Positions 21,886 through 30,513 of a DNA stretch of 35,990 nucleotides are shown here, piece by piece. A program made the translations under genes and the position numbers. Source of the DNA: JBPCIX01 sp051005875. GTDB taxonomy: Bacteria > Actinomycetota > CADDZG01 > JAHWKV01. Location of the stretch: assembly GCA_051005875.1 (NCBI GenBank), contig JBPCIX010000068.1, forward strand, positions 1 to 35,990. Direction: 5' to 3'. Each line of letters opens with the position of its first letter. The first letter of the stretch is position 1. The notes beneath the pieces were generated by a model. That model made no database searches and was not told where the DNA came from. It worked only from the letters and a program-made list of their open reading frames with translations.

Positions 21886-22728
21886 TCAGTATCCGAACAG
21901 GATCAGCGAGAAGTACAGCACCGGCATCACAAACAACATCGCATCAATGCGGTCAAGCGCTCCGCCGTGGCCGGGAATGACAGTGCCCATGTCCTTTATG
22001 CCCAAGTCCCGTTTCAATAAAGACTCAAATAGGTCTCCCAGCGGCGCCGCCAGGGCGATGAGGCATCCGAGGATCCCCGCCTGCAGGGTGTTCCAAGGGC
22101 CAAGTTGAGGCGCTATCAGGGTCGATGCAATAACCACAGCCACGCTTGCCGCGGCGGCACCTTCTAGGGTCTTGTTGGGGGAAACGGACGGCGCCAGAGC
22201 CTTGCGGCCGAAACGACGCCCGGCTGCGTACGCCCCAGTATCGTACAAAGCCACCAAACCTATCGCAACTATTGTCACTCCCCTGCCGTCAGGACGGTTC
22301 GCGAGAAGGCCGACGAAAGATCCGAGCAAAGGGACGTAAGCGACCCCCAGCATCGTGATGCCGATGTTGCTGATGAGGTCGCCCTTCGACTCCATCGCCT
22401 TGTACCAAATAAAACAAAAAACCAGCGTAAGAAACAAGACGATACCCGCCGCCGATTCGTCTTTGAAAAAGACTCCGACAAGCAGGAGCGCTCCGGAGAC
22501 CAGGCCAAGGGCAGTGGCCGGATTGTGACCCGCCTTTCGCGTGGCTTGGTAAAACTCTCCCTGTGCAACCAACAGCAGCACGAAGGCCAGGCCGAAAAAG
22601 GCCTCCGCTCCGATATACAAAAGTCCTGCGCCAAGGCCGCCCAAAGCCACTCCCGTGGCAATGGCCACTCTGAGATTTCGTTCCCCGCCCTTATGGGGAA
22701 CATGGTGGCGCTGCGCCCTGTGGGCCAC
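21886..22728 (-). CDS. cdsA: Phosphatidate cytidylyltransferase CdsA
   Basis: Makes CDP-diacylglycerol from CTP and phosphatidic acid in the membrane. 280 residues with about seven or eight hydrophobic helices. The catalytic signature is split as usual: SPNKTLEG (about 180-187), then PLGDLFESLLKRDLGIKDMGTVIPGHGGALDRIDA toward the C-terminus. Start GTG 22728, 8 bp after the frr stop. The frr-cdsA order is conserved in many bacteria; dxr, which often follows, is replaced here by the ROK kinase. Confidence 0.95.
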   Translation of the reverse strand: MAHRAQRHHVPHKGGERNLRVAIATGVALGGLGAGLLYIGAEAFFGLAFVLLLVAQGEFYQATRKAGHNPATALGLVSGALLLVGVFFKDESAAGIVLFLTLVFCFIWYKAMESKGDLISNIGITMLGVAYVPLLGSFVGLLANRPDGRGVTIVAIGLVALYDTGAYAAGRRFGRKALAPSVSPNKTLEGAAAASVAVVIASTLIAPQLGPWNTLQAGILGCLIALAAPLGDLFESLLKRDLGIKDMGTVIPGHGGALDRIDAMLFVMPVLYFSLILFGY

Positions 22729-22736
22729 CTAGTGGC

Positions 22737-23294
22737 CTAGACCTCTAGGAGTTCCTGCTCTTTGTGGCCGAGCATCTCATCAAGTTCATGAATCTTTTCG
22801 TCGGTGATTCGCTGGAGATCTTTTTCCGCCCTTCGAAGGTCGTCTTCAGAAAGCTCGCCTTGTTTTTGAAGCTTTTCCATCTCTTGGTTGGAATGCCTCC
22901 TAACATTTCGAACAGCCACCCGGCCTTCTTCGGCGCGCTCCCGGACCACTTTAATCAAGTCCTTGCGGCGCTCCTCTGTAAGAGGTGGGAACGCCAACCT
23001 AATGACGGTTCCGTCGTTCGACGGATTCAATCCAAGATCGGACGCGTTAATCGCCTTTTCGATGGCACTCATAGCGTTGCGATCATAGGGGGATATAACC
23101 AAAAGCCGGGCTTCGGGAACCGAAATCCCGGCAATTTGATTCAAGGGCGTCTTGGCGCCGTAGTAGTCAACGTCGATCCGCTCGAGAAGCTGGGGCGAGG
23201 CCCGGCCTGTCCTGACATTGGCGAACTCATCTCGCGTCGAGGCAATTGCCTTTTGCATCCGCTCGTTGGCATCCTTAATTTGCGCTTCAAGCAT
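22737..23294 (-). CDS. frr: Ribosome recycling factor
   Basis: Splits post-termination ribosomes with EF-G. 185 residues, the exact family length. The N-terminal three-helix bundle begins MLEAQIKDANERMQKAI; RTGRASPQLLERIDVDYYG (about 28-46) and TPLNQIAGISVPEARLLVISPYD (about 49-71) are diagnostic, followed by the long C-terminal helix NVRRHSNQEMEKLQK. The ATG overlaps the pyrH stop by one base (TAATG). Confidence 0.97.
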   Translation of the reverse strand: MLEAQIKDANERMQKAIASTRDEFANVRTGRASPQLLERIDVDYYGAKTPLNQIAGISVPEARLLVISPYDRNAMSAIEKAINASDLGLNPSNDGTVIRLAFPPLTEERRKDLIKVVRERAEEGRVAVRNVRRHSNQEMEKLQKQGELSEDDLRRAEKDLQRITDEKIHELDEMLGHKEQELLEV

Positions 23295-24061
23295 TAGACC
23301 CTCGCTTCCGCAGGTTTTTGGGCTTCGGTGTTCTGGCCGCTGGGACTACGAACCGTCGTGCCGACCTCTTCTCCCGATATTGCCCTCCGAATATTGCCTG
23401 GAACGGTAAGGTCAAAAACGATGATCGGCATGTTGTTATCCATACACAACGAAATGGCCGTCGCATCCATTACCTTCAAACCCTTGTTAAGCACTTCGAT
23501 GTAGTCAAGTTCCTTGAAGCGCCGAGCCGCTGGATTGGCTGTTGGATCCGAATCGTAGACTCCGTCGACCTTGGTGGCTTTCAGCAAGGCCTCTGCCCCC
23601 ACCTCAAGGGCCCTTACCGAAGCCGCGGTATCCGTGGTGAAGTAGGGATTGCCGGTGCCGCCGGCAAAAATTACTATCATCCCCCGCTCGAGGTGCCGCA
23701 GCGCCCGGCCCCGAATGAACGGTTCGGCCACTTCTTGCATCCAAATGGCGCTCATAACCCTGCACTCGGCGCCCACCTGGCCCAGGGCGTCCTGCAGGGC
23801 GAGCGCGTTGATAACCGTGGCCAACATGCCCATGTAGTCGGCACGGGCCCGCTCCATGCCCATAGCCGCGGCTTGACTGCCGCGAAAGATATTGCCTCCA
23901 CCCACTACCACGGCAACTTCCACCCCGCTGCTTTGAATTTCGGCAATCTGCTTGGCCAACGAACTAACCGTTTCGGCGAAGATTCCAAAGCCAAGCTTGG
24001 GATCGGCGAAAGCCTCGCCCGACAACTTTAATAGGACCCGCTTATACCCGGCCTCAGGCAA
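23294..24061 (-). CDS. pyrH: UMP kinase PyrH
   Basis: Phosphorylates UMP to UDP; hexameric amino-acid-kinase fold. 255 residues: KRVLLKLSGEAF at the N-terminus, VAVVVGGGNIFRG (about 49-61), ADYMGMLATVINALALQDAL (about 74-93), FAGGTGNPYFTTDTAA (about 131-146) and KVDGVYDSDP (about 165-174). A TTG start at 24061, 3 bases after the tsf stop, gives the normal N-terminus. The C-terminal tail (about 15 residues, EEVGTTVRSPSGQ...) extends slightly beyond the compact domain. Confidence 0.96.
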   Translation of the reverse strand: MPEAGYKRVLLKLSGEAFADPKLGFGIFAETVSSLAKQIAEIQSSGVEVAVVVGGGNIFRGSQAAAMGMERARADYMGMLATVINALALQDALGQVGAECRVMSAIWMQEVAEPFIRGRALRHLERGMIVIFAGGTGNPYFTTDTAASVRALEVGAEALLKATKVDGVYDSDPTANPAARRFKELDYIEVLNKGLKVMDATAISLCMDNNMPIIVFDLTVPGNIRRAISGEEVGTTVRSPSGQNTEAQKPAEARV

Positions 24062-24064
24062 CAG

Positions 24065-24691
24065 CTATTCGCTTTCTCCTACCGAGAATCGCGCAAAGCG
24101 GCGTACTTCGATTTTTTCTTTTACCAGGGCCGCGTGGTCATTGATCAATTCGCCTACCGTCTTGCGCCCGGACTCATCCTTGACGAAGGCCTGATCCAAC
24201 AGGGCCCCGCCCCTGTCGGAGAGCACCGACTTTAGTTTGCCCTCGACAATTTTCTCGATAACCTGAGCAGGCTTTCCTTCAACCGCTTTTGATTCCATGA
24301 TGATTTTCTTCTCGCGCTCCATCAGGTCGGGAGGCAGATCGTCCTTGCTCACCCAGCGGGGCTCCATTGCAGCGATATGCATGGCAATGTCCTTGCCGAG
24401 CTGCTTGAACTCAGGCATCTTGGCGACGAAATCGGTCTCGCAGTTGAGTTCGAGCAAGACGCCCTTTTTAGCCGGCAATTCTGGGTCAAGCTGGTGAAGG
24501 TAGTAGGAAATCATGCCCTCAGAAGCGCTGCGCCCTGATCTTTTTTCGATGCCAGCAAGACCCCATTTACGAATAAGATCCTTGGCTGCCTCGATGTCGC
24601 CGGCGGCCTCGGTAAGGGCACGCTTGCAATCCATCATGCCAGCACCGGTAGACTCGCGCAGGCTCCTTACGTGATCTGCAGTGATGTTCAC
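24065..24691 (-). CDS. tsf: Elongation factor Ts (short form)
   Basis: Nucleotide exchange factor for EF-Tu. 208 residues: UBA-like N-terminal domain with VRSLRESTGAGMMDCKRAL (8-26), and the EF-Tu-contacting NCETDFVAKM (83-92). It has one core subdomain and the C-terminal module only, closer to the roughly 200-residue Thermus type than to the 270-280 residue proteins of many actinobacteria. The start is GTG 24691, overlapping the rpsB stop as GTGA. Confidence 0.95.
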   Translation of the reverse strand: MNITADHVRSLRESTGAGMMDCKRALTEAAGDIEAAKDLIRKWGLAGIEKRSGRSASEGMISYYLHQLDPELPAKKGVLLELNCETDFVAKMPEFKQLGKDIAMHIAAMEPRWVSKDDLPPDLMEREKKIIMESKAVEGKPAQVIEKIVEGKLKSVLSDRGGALLDQAFVKDESGRKTVGELINDHAALVKEKIEVRRFARFSVGESE

Positions 24692-25740
24692 CTGTGTTTC
24701 ACCTCGTCTTCATCCTTGTACTTTGCCTTGATTTCAGCCTCTATTTCCTCACCCGGAAGGGGCTCATCCTCAAGAAGCTTTTGGAACCTATCCTCGGCCT
24801 CGGCCTCGGGCCCTGGGTCGGGCCCTGGGTCGGGCCCTGGGTCGGGCCTAGGCATGGACTCGGGAACAGCAGAACTGTCTCCAGCTTTGGCGGCAGGCCC
24901 TGCTTCGGGAATAAATTCATCCTTGGCTCGTTTGGCAGTTTCCGATTCCTGCTGTGCCAGCATGATCTCCCACTCGGCAGGTGGCTCTTCGCCACCGGCC
25001 GTAAGGGTAATGCCCGATGCTGCTGCAGCTTCTGCGGCGGCAACGACCTCGGGAGGACGGCCGGCGACTCCTGCATGCACGGCATCGGCGATGACTTTAG
25101 TCAGCAAAGTTCCTGAGCGAATCGCATCGTCGTTACCGGGAATTGCGTAGTCAACCTCATCGGGATCCGAATTGGTGTCCACAATCGCGATGATCGGCAT
25201 ACCAAGCTTGCGAGCTTCGCGAACACAAATATCTTCCTTTTTGGTGTCCACAACGAAGACGGCGTCTGGACGGCGGTTCAGGTCGCGAATACCATCAAGG
25301 TTCTTGCGCAGCTTTTCCAGCTCATTGCGAAGTCGCAAGGCCTCCTTCTTGGGAATCTCTTCAAAAATTCCCTGGGCTTCCTGAGACTCAAGGTCGCGCA
25401 TTCTGAGGATCCGTTTGTGCATTGTCTCGAAGTTTGTGAGCATGCCGCCCAGCCAGCGATAGGTTACATAGGGCATTCCCACTCGTTTGGCATGCTCGGC
25501 AACTGCTTCGTTGATCTGCTTTTTGGTGCCGACAAAAAGGATCGTTCCGCCCCGGGCAACTGTAGTCCGGGTGTACTCGTAGGCGGCTTCGATGCCGGTC
25601 ATCGTCTTTAGAAGATCGATGATGTAAATGCCGTTGCGCTCTCCAAAAATGAACCTGCGCATCTTAGGGTTCCAACGCCGGGTTTGATGGCCGAAGTGAA
25701 CTCCGGCCTCGAGCAATTCCTTCAATGAAACTACAGCCAT
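24688..25740 (-). CDS. rpsB: Ribosomal protein uS2 with acidic C-terminal extension
   Basis: 350 residues. The first ~230 are a complete S2 protein: ELLEAGVHFGHQTRRWNPKMRRFIFGERNGIYIIDL, LFVGTKKQINEAV, VTYRWLGGMLTNF, PDAVFVVDTKKED and AIVDTNSDPDEVDYAIPGNDDAIRS. Then follows a roughly 110-residue Ala/Glu/Pro-rich tail, including a DPGP tetrapeptide repeat encoded by a 12-bp DNA repeat, and a charged end. Many actinobacterial S2 proteins have short acidic tails, but this one is unusually long. ATG 25740; AGGAGAG lies about 20 bp upstream, rather far. Overlaps tsf by 4 bases. Confidence 0.95.
   Translation of the reverse strand: MAVVSLKELLEAGVHFGHQTRRWNPKMRRFIFGERNGIYIIDLLKTMTGIEAAYEYTRTTVARGGTILFVGTKKQINEAVAEHAKRVGMPYVTYRWLGGMLTNFETMHKRILRMRDLESQEAQGIFEEIPKKEALRLRNELEKLRKNLDGIRDLNRRPDAVFVVDTKKEDICVREARKLGMPIIAIVDTNSDPDEVDYAIPGNDDAIRSGTLLTKVIADAVHAGVAGRPPEVVAAAEAAAASGITLTAGGEEPPAEWEIMLAQQESETAKRAKDEFIPEAGPAAKAGDSSAVPESMPRPDPGPDPGPDPGPEAEAEDRFQKLLEDEPLPGEEIEAEIKAKYKDEDEVKHR
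24808..24850. repeat. 12-bp tandem repeat in the rpsB 3' region
   Basis: Three full copies and one partial copy of GGGCCCTGGGTC (plus strand) encode repeated Asp-Pro-Gly-Pro in the S2 tail. The unit length keeps frame, so copy number can vary without disrupting the protein or the overlapping tsf start. Confidence 0.92.
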
Positions 25741-25895
25741 GTGCGTACCACTTAAACTCTCTCCTCTCGGTTACGGCGCCGGCTTTGTTGCTTGAATGCC
25801 GGGTTGCCCTTACCCCCACCTACCCAGCGTTCATGAGCCGGGCACCGTTTCAGTGGGCGCGCTTATTTGATGATTCTTGCGTTGCGAAGGCCAGT

Positions 25896-26750
25896 CTAGG
25901 CCGTTTGCTCTTCGGTTGCTTCCGCCAAGCGTGACCGCAGTTGAAAAACGGCCTTTGTGTGCATCTGGCAGACCCGCGACTCCGAAACTCCCAGAACTTC
26001 GCCGATTTGCGACAGAGTAAGGCCTTCGTAGTAATACAGACTCACTACTTTGCGCTCCCTTTCGGGCAGCTTGTCAACCACTTTACTCAAGATTTCCTTC
26101 ATTTCTTCAGCTTCGAAGGCAGCCTCCGGGCTCTCGGCCGCAGGATCTTCGAGGGTCTCGATCAACGGCATACGGCCTGAATCCTCGTTTCCGCCGAGAA
26201 TCAACTCATCGAGGGCGGCCACCGAAACAGTTGAAATCTGCGTGTAAATGGCTTGAAGCTCTTTCACACTAATCTGCATTGCCGCGGCGACCTCTTGATC
26301 TGTGGGGGCCCGGTGGAGTTTGTTCTCCAACTCGCCGGTCTTTTTTTCCAACTGCCTGGCCTTGAATCGGACGGAGCGAGGCACCCAGTCAATAGAGCGC
26401 AGTTCATCGATTATCGCCCCCCGGATCCGGCTAACTGCATAGGTTTCAAACTTGATGGCCCGGTCGGGTTCAAATTTGCTAATTGCATCTATCAGCCCGA
26501 AGATGCCATAAGAGATGAGATCGGCTTGTTCTACCGTTGAGGGAAGTCCGCTTCGCATCCGGCCGGCTACGAACTTGACCATAGGGGCGTAATGCAAAAT
26601 GAGCTTGTCGCGGACTGTCGGCGAACCGAATGCCTTGAATTCCCGCCAGACCTGGGAAAGCTCCCGCTGTTCAGGTGTTTGCTCGCCGGGGGCCGGTTTT
26701 ACATAGGTCGAAGCAACTTCTTGATACTGAAGCTCAACTCGCTCTGCCAT
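25896..26750 (-). CDS. whiG: RNA polymerase sigma factor, FliA/WhiG family
   Basis: 284-residue group 3 sigma factor. Region 2: LILHYAPMVKFVAGRM, DLISYGIFGLIDAISKFEPDRAIKFETYAVSRIRGAIIDELRSIDWVPRSVR (about 74-126). Region 3: LHRAPTDQEVAAAMQIS. Region 4: LPERERKVVSLYYYEGLTLSQIGEVLGVSESRVCQMHTKAV with the helix-turn-helix at the -35 contact. The dprA-sigma-rpsB position equals that of Streptomyces whiG; no flagellar genes are in the window, so a developmental or regulatory role is more likely than motility, but this is inferred. AGGGGC precedes the ATG, and TATACT at 26786-26791 is a good -10 candidate. Confidence 0.92.
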   Translation of the reverse strand: MAERVELQYQEVASTYVKPAPGEQTPEQRELSQVWREFKAFGSPTVRDKLILHYAPMVKFVAGRMRSGLPSTVEQADLISYGIFGLIDAISKFEPDRAIKFETYAVSRIRGAIIDELRSIDWVPRSVRFKARQLEKKTGELENKLHRAPTDQEVAAAMQISVKELQAIYTQISTVSVAALDELILGGNEDSGRMPLIETLEDPAAESPEAAFEAEEMKEILSKVVDKLPERERKVVSLYYYEGLTLSQIGEVLGVSESRVCQMHTKAVFQLRSRLAEATEEQTA

Positions 26751-26785
26751 TCATGCCCCTAAAAGGTTGGGTTTGGTGTCAACCC

Positions 26786-26791
26786 AGTATA
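26786..26791 (-). promoter_or_regulatory. Possible -10 element of the sigma factor gene
   Basis: TATACT on the minus strand, 36 bp upstream of the sigma-gene ATG, in the 87-bp gap after dprA. The -35 region is poor. It would let the sigma gene be transcribed separately from comM-dprA. Confidence 0.4.
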
Positions 26792-26837
26792 AGCGGGCCG
26801 CCGTGGGACATGGAATGAGACAGGGAATGAGGCAGCG

Positions 26838-27698
26838 CTACTTACCTACCGGAAGGGCGTATCGCCCGCCCGGATGGCGGCTGGCCAGCCCCTTAACCTC
26901 GAGCCTGACTAAAACCGAGATCGCCGTGGGGACCGGCATCTTTGAGCGGCGAGCGACCTGATCGAGAATCAAAGGCTCGGGCTGAAGCGCCGACATTACA
27001 CGAGCCTCGTCAGGGTCTAGATCCAAGGTTTGACCTGGACCCGGCGGTGAGCGAAGCATGCCCAAGTCTTCGAGCACCTCATCTGCACTGGTCACCAACC
27101 TGGCGCCGTCGCGAATAAGGGCGTGCGAGCCCCAAGAGCAGGGCGAATGTATTGCTCCGGGCACTGCAAAGACATCCCTTGAAAACTCCATCGACAGCCT
27201 AGCCGTAATCAACGCGCCACCTTTCGGCCTGGCCTCAACTATCACGGTCCCCAGCGCCATGCCGGCGATGATGCGGTTGCGTTCCGGAAACTGATGCCTG
27301 AGCACAGGAGTCCCCGGACTGTATTCCGACACCAGGGTGCCCAGCTCGGCGATTTGCTCATAAAGCCCTCGGTTGCCGCGTGGAAAACAGATATCCAAAC
27401 CACTCCCGAGCACTGCAATCGTGTGCCCACCGGACTCGAGGGCGCCCCGGTGCGCCGCGGAGTCGATGCCCGATGCCATGCCGCTTACTATTGTTATTCC
27501 GGAGGCTGCAAGCTCCCTTGCCAGCCATGATGCCGATTCGAGACCGTATTGCGACGCCCGGCGGGTGCCGACTATTGCCACGGCTGGGGCAGCATCAAGC
27601 GGTTTGCCCGATAGATATAGAGCTTGCGGGTGCCCCTGGGTCTCGCGCAACAGGTGCGGGTATTCGGCGTCGTTGGCGGTAATCCGGCGTTGAATCAT
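26838..27698 (-). CDS. dprA: DNA-processing protein DprA (short form)
   Basis: Loads RecA on incoming single-stranded DNA during transformation. 286 residues: a Rossmann-like core with AIVGTRRASQYG, IVSGMASGIDSAAHRGAL, AVLGSGLDICFPRGNRGLYEQI, HQFPERNRIIAGMALGTVIVEARPKGGALITARLS and DVFAVPG, then a C-terminal winged-helix-like DML1 domain (about 222-280). The N-terminal SAM-like domain of full-length DprA is missing; the protein starts only about 40 residues before the core. ATG 27698 overlaps the comM stop as ATGA and is preferred to GTG 27707. Confidence 0.94.
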   Translation of the reverse strand: MIQRRITANDAEYPHLLRETQGHPQALYLSGKPLDAAPAVAIVGTRRASQYGLESASWLARELAASGITIVSGMASGIDSAAHRGALESGGHTIAVLGSGLDICFPRGNRGLYEQIAELGTLVSEYSPGTPVLRHQFPERNRIIAGMALGTVIVEARPKGGALITARLSMEFSRDVFAVPGAIHSPCSWGSHALIRDGARLVTSADEVLEDLGMLRSPPGPGQTLDLDPDEARVMSALQPEPLILDQVARRSKMPVPTAISVLVRLEVKGLASRHPGGRYALPVGK

Positions 27699-29194
27699 GA
27701 GTCCCACACGCTGCGTCGAAACTGCAGAGCCTCCGCGACATGCGCTTCGGTCACCGCCAATGAGCCTTCAAGGTCGGCAATGGAGCGAGCAACATTAAGC
27801 GCCCGGGCCACCGCCCGTGCAGAAGATCGGTCATGAGCAAGCGCAATGGATAAGAATCGCCTGACCGATGCATCAAGGGCCATGAGGTCAGAATTTTTCT
27901 GAGATTCAAGTTGGGGACGCTCGGCTCTGAATTGCCTGGCTGCAATGACTCGCTCGCGAACTTTTGCGCTTGGCTCCGAGGGCTCAATCTCGAGCAGCTC
28001 GCTGTGAGTCAGAAGGGGCACTTCCACGTGGAGATCAATACGGTCGAGCAAAGGGCCGGACAGGCGCGATCGATAAGAGTCGAGGCGTCCGGGAGGACAA
28101 CTGCAGATACGGCGTGGATCTGAAAGCCTGCCGCAAAGACAGGGGTTGGCGGCACCTACCAAACAAAATCGCGACGGAAACCTGACGCAGGCGGCCTGGC
28201 GTGCAACTGAGACGAACCCCTCTTCCAAGGGTTGGCGCAAAGATTCGAGAACCATCTGGCTGAACAGAGGAAGCTCGTCCATGAACAGAACACCCAAGTG
28301 GGCCAAGCTCGCTTCGCCCGGCTTCGGCACAGGATGACCGCCGCCTATAACGGCGGCTGCCGAGGCATGATGATGCGGCGAGCGAAAAGGCCGCTCGGTA
28401 ACAACAGGGTGAGCGGGCCCCAACAAGCCAGCGACCGACCATACGTGGGTTGCCTCCAGCATTTCTTCGTTTGTAAGGGGCGGCAGGATCCCCGGCAGCC
28501 GCCTGGCGAGCATGGTCTTGCCGCACCCGGGCGGGCCGACCAGGAGCACATTGTGACCACCGGCGGCGGCGATCTCGAGGGCTCTGCGGGCGACGGCTTG
28601 CCCGCGCACATCCTGAAGATCCGGCCCGGCGACGCTGGGCTCGAATTGCGCGGGGTTGACCGGCTCGTGGCTGGGTATTTCAAGAAGACCACCCAGGAAG
28701 GACAGCGCCTCAAAAAGATTGTTGGCGCCAATTACCTTGATACCCCGGACAAGAGCAGCCTCACCCATGTTCTCCTTCGGCAAAAGAATGCCCTCGGCCC
28801 CGCTTTCTCGGGCGGCCAGCGCCGCTGCCAATGCCCCGCGCACGGGCCGCAGACGCCCATCAAGGGCCAACTCACCTATAAGAAAGTAGCTTGAAAGGTG
28901 CTTGAACTTCCGCCCTTCTTGCGCTGCGACAACGGCCACAGCGACCGGCAGGTCGAACATCGGCCCTTCCTTGCGAAGGTCCCCGGGAGCCAGATTGACT
29001 GTGATCTTTTTCTGGGGCCACAGTTCCTGCGAATTCTCAACGGCCGATTTCACTCGCTTACGAGCCTCGCGAACAGCTTGGTCGGGAAGCCCGACGATCT
29101 GGAAATCCGGCAGTCCGCCCGCTAGGGCAACTTCGACCTCAACAGGGTGGGCATCCATCCCCAACACTGCCACTGAACGAGTTTTTGAAAGCAT
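27695..29194 (-). CDS. comM: ComM/YifB-family AAA+ ATPase
   Basis: 499 residues. ComM is a branch-migration helicase for natural transformation in some bacteria. N-terminal Lon-protease-like domain with MDAHPVEVEVALAGGLPDFQIVGLPD; Walker A LVGPPGCGKTMLARRLPGILP (about 218-238); Walker B VLFMDELPLF (about 301-310); zinc-type cluster NPCLCG and RRICSCPPGRLDSYRSRLSGPLLDRIDL; C-terminal Mg-chelatase subdomain. Directly upstream of, and overlapping, dprA: both are DNA-uptake genes. Confidence 0.95.
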   Translation of the reverse strand: MLSKTRSVAVLGMDAHPVEVEVALAGGLPDFQIVGLPDQAVREARKRVKSAVENSQELWPQKKITVNLAPGDLRKEGPMFDLPVAVAVVAAQEGRKFKHLSSYFLIGELALDGRLRPVRGALAAALAARESGAEGILLPKENMGEAALVRGIKVIGANNLFEALSFLGGLLEIPSHEPVNPAQFEPSVAGPDLQDVRGQAVARRALEIAAAGGHNVLLVGPPGCGKTMLARRLPGILPPLTNEEMLEATHVWSVAGLLGPAHPVVTERPFRSPHHHASAAAVIGGGHPVPKPGEASLAHLGVLFMDELPLFSQMVLESLRQPLEEGFVSVARQAACVRFPSRFCLVGAANPCLCGRLSDPRRICSCPPGRLDSYRSRLSGPLLDRIDLHVEVPLLTHSELLEIEPSEPSAKVRERVIAARQFRAERPQLESQKNSDLMALDASVRRFLSIALAHDRSSARAVARALNVARSIADLEGSLAVTEAHVAEALQFRRSVWDS

Positions 29195-29262
29195 GGCAGG
29201 ACTCTACCGACCCGCGCCGACAGCCAGAATGCTCTTCGTCGGCCCCGTTCGCCTCCCTGCTC

Positions 29263-30102
29263 CTAGATAGCAACGTTCCAGGCCCTGCCGTCGGCGGATT
29301 TGTACAAGAGGCGGTTCTCGCCGAGCGCGAAATAGGTAGCGCCATGCTGGGCCAGCGCCTCTACCGGCAACCTCATTTCAGTAAACAGCCAGCTAAGGCC
29401 CTGATTTTTGGAAACAAGAATTCCCCCCGCAGTGGCGATGAATATGCGCCTGGGGTCTTTGTCGTCGACCAAGACGGCCCTAGTCGGAGTCTTCAGAATC
29501 TGGCGCCATTTCTCGCCGACAGGCCTCCGCCACACTCCCGAGTTCAGTCCACCTGTGAAAATTGCTTGTGTATTCGGGGGCACCACGTCGAGAGCCACTA
29601 CTTCATCCGGCCCCCCACCCAATGTCTGTGTAGTGAAATCACCGCCGGGCGCCACAGTGAGCAAATGCCCAGAGTCAGAAGAAATATAGATTGAGCCGGC
29701 TGGGTCGCCCGCCAACGCCACGGCCCGTTGAGGTGCTCCCTGGCCCTTGAGAAAGCCCGAAAGCCTCCTGGCGTCGTAAAGGCGCCCTCCGGCGAGGATC
29801 GCCGCTCGACCACGACCGACCCCCGTCACCAGGACAGGTTTGCCCGCCAGTTCAGCCCCCTTCGACCATGACTTTCCGTTTGCGCTCACATACACCCCGG
29901 ATTCGGTCCCGACGATAAACCCGGCATCGATAGAAGCCAGCCCCAAGATGGGGGCTTTGCCCGGCACCGCCCCCTCGAGGCCGCCGGCCGTTAGAAGGGT
30001 CGATACGACTGCAATCGATAGCAGCATGAGGAGGCCTGCCAGCAGAATCAGCGGCCAGCGGCGCCTTGGGGCGAACTTCGTGCCAGGCTTCGGCGAAGGC
30101 AC
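29263..30102 (-). CDS. Membrane-anchored beta-propeller-like (BNR-repeat) protein
   Basis: 279 residues from GTG 30102, which overlaps the yraN stop by one base (TAGTG). Basic N-terminus (KFAPRRRW), one transmembrane helix (about 18-40), then an extracytoplasmic domain with repeated blade-like strands ending in Ser-Trp or similar: GVYVSANGKSW, SGVWRRPVGEKW, GILVSKNQGLSW, LLYKSADGRAW. These resemble BNR/sialidase-type or photosystem assembly (Ycf48-like) propellers without catalytic residues. Found between yraN and comM, where such a gene is not standard. Function unknown; binding or scaffold role is a guess. Confidence 0.78.
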   Translation of the reverse strand: MPSPKPGTKFAPRRRWPLILLAGLLMLLSIAVVSTLLTAGGLEGAVPGKAPILGLASIDAGFIVGTESGVYVSANGKSWSKGAELAGKPVLVTGVGRGRAAILAGGRLYDARRLSGFLKGQGAPQRAVALAGDPAGSIYISSDSGHLLTVAPGGDFTTQTLGGGPDEVVALDVVPPNTQAIFTGGLNSGVWRRPVGEKWRQILKTPTRAVLVDDKDPRRIFIATAGGILVSKNQGLSWLFTEMRLPVEALAQHGATYFALGENRLLYKSADGRAWNVAI

Positions 30103-30449
30103 TAAAAAGCGTCGATTATGTGTGTCACCCGGATCGACTGACCCGCGACCACCGAAATGACGTCGAACCTGCACCCCTCGTAGCTGGGGGTCCTTTGCGC
30201 CAAGAATGCGGTTGCCAGCCGCCGAAGTTTTACCTGCTTGCGATAGTCCACACCAAGCGCCGGGTCTATGAAGTCCGCCCGTTGACGCGCTTTCACCTCG
30301 ACGAATACAAGAGTTCGGCCTTCCATGGCGACCAGATCAAGTTCGCCGAACCTGGTTCGCCAGTTCCGCGCGACCAGCCTGAATCCCCTTTCTGTAAGGA
30401 AGTTGGCCGCAGCGTTCTCGCCGATGACCTTTAACCGTTGTGTGCTCAC
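30102..30449 (-). CDS. yraN: UPF0102 (YraN) endonuclease-like protein
   Basis: 115 residues of the YraN family, a PD-(D/E)XK nuclease-like fold. GENAAANFLTERGFRLVARNWRTRFGELDLVAMEGRTLVFVEVKARQ holds the predicted catalytic residues (E in GELDLV, E and K in VEVKAR), followed by ALGVDYRKQVKLRRLATAFL. Start GTG 30449. The rnhB-yraN-comM-dprA order is widely conserved in Gram-positives. The exact substrate in cells is unknown. Confidence 0.94.
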   Translation of the reverse strand: MSTQRLKVIGENAAANFLTERGFRLVARNWRTRFGELDLVAMEGRTLVFVEVKARQRADFIDPALGVDYRKQVKLRRLATAFLAQRTPSYEGCRFDVISVVAGQSIRVTHIIDAF

Positions 30450-30513
30450 CCCTCAAGGCTAGCCCCAAGGACCGACATGACGTGCTTGTTCAGGGATTAG
30501 CCGACGCCTTGAC

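Noticed and set aside
23318..24031. 237-codon plus-strand frame opposite pyrH
   Set aside because: Antisense shadow of a complete, highly conserved UMP kinase gene.
28232..28894. 220-codon plus-strand frame opposite comM
   Set aside because: Shadow of the ComM AAA+ domain; no independent signal.
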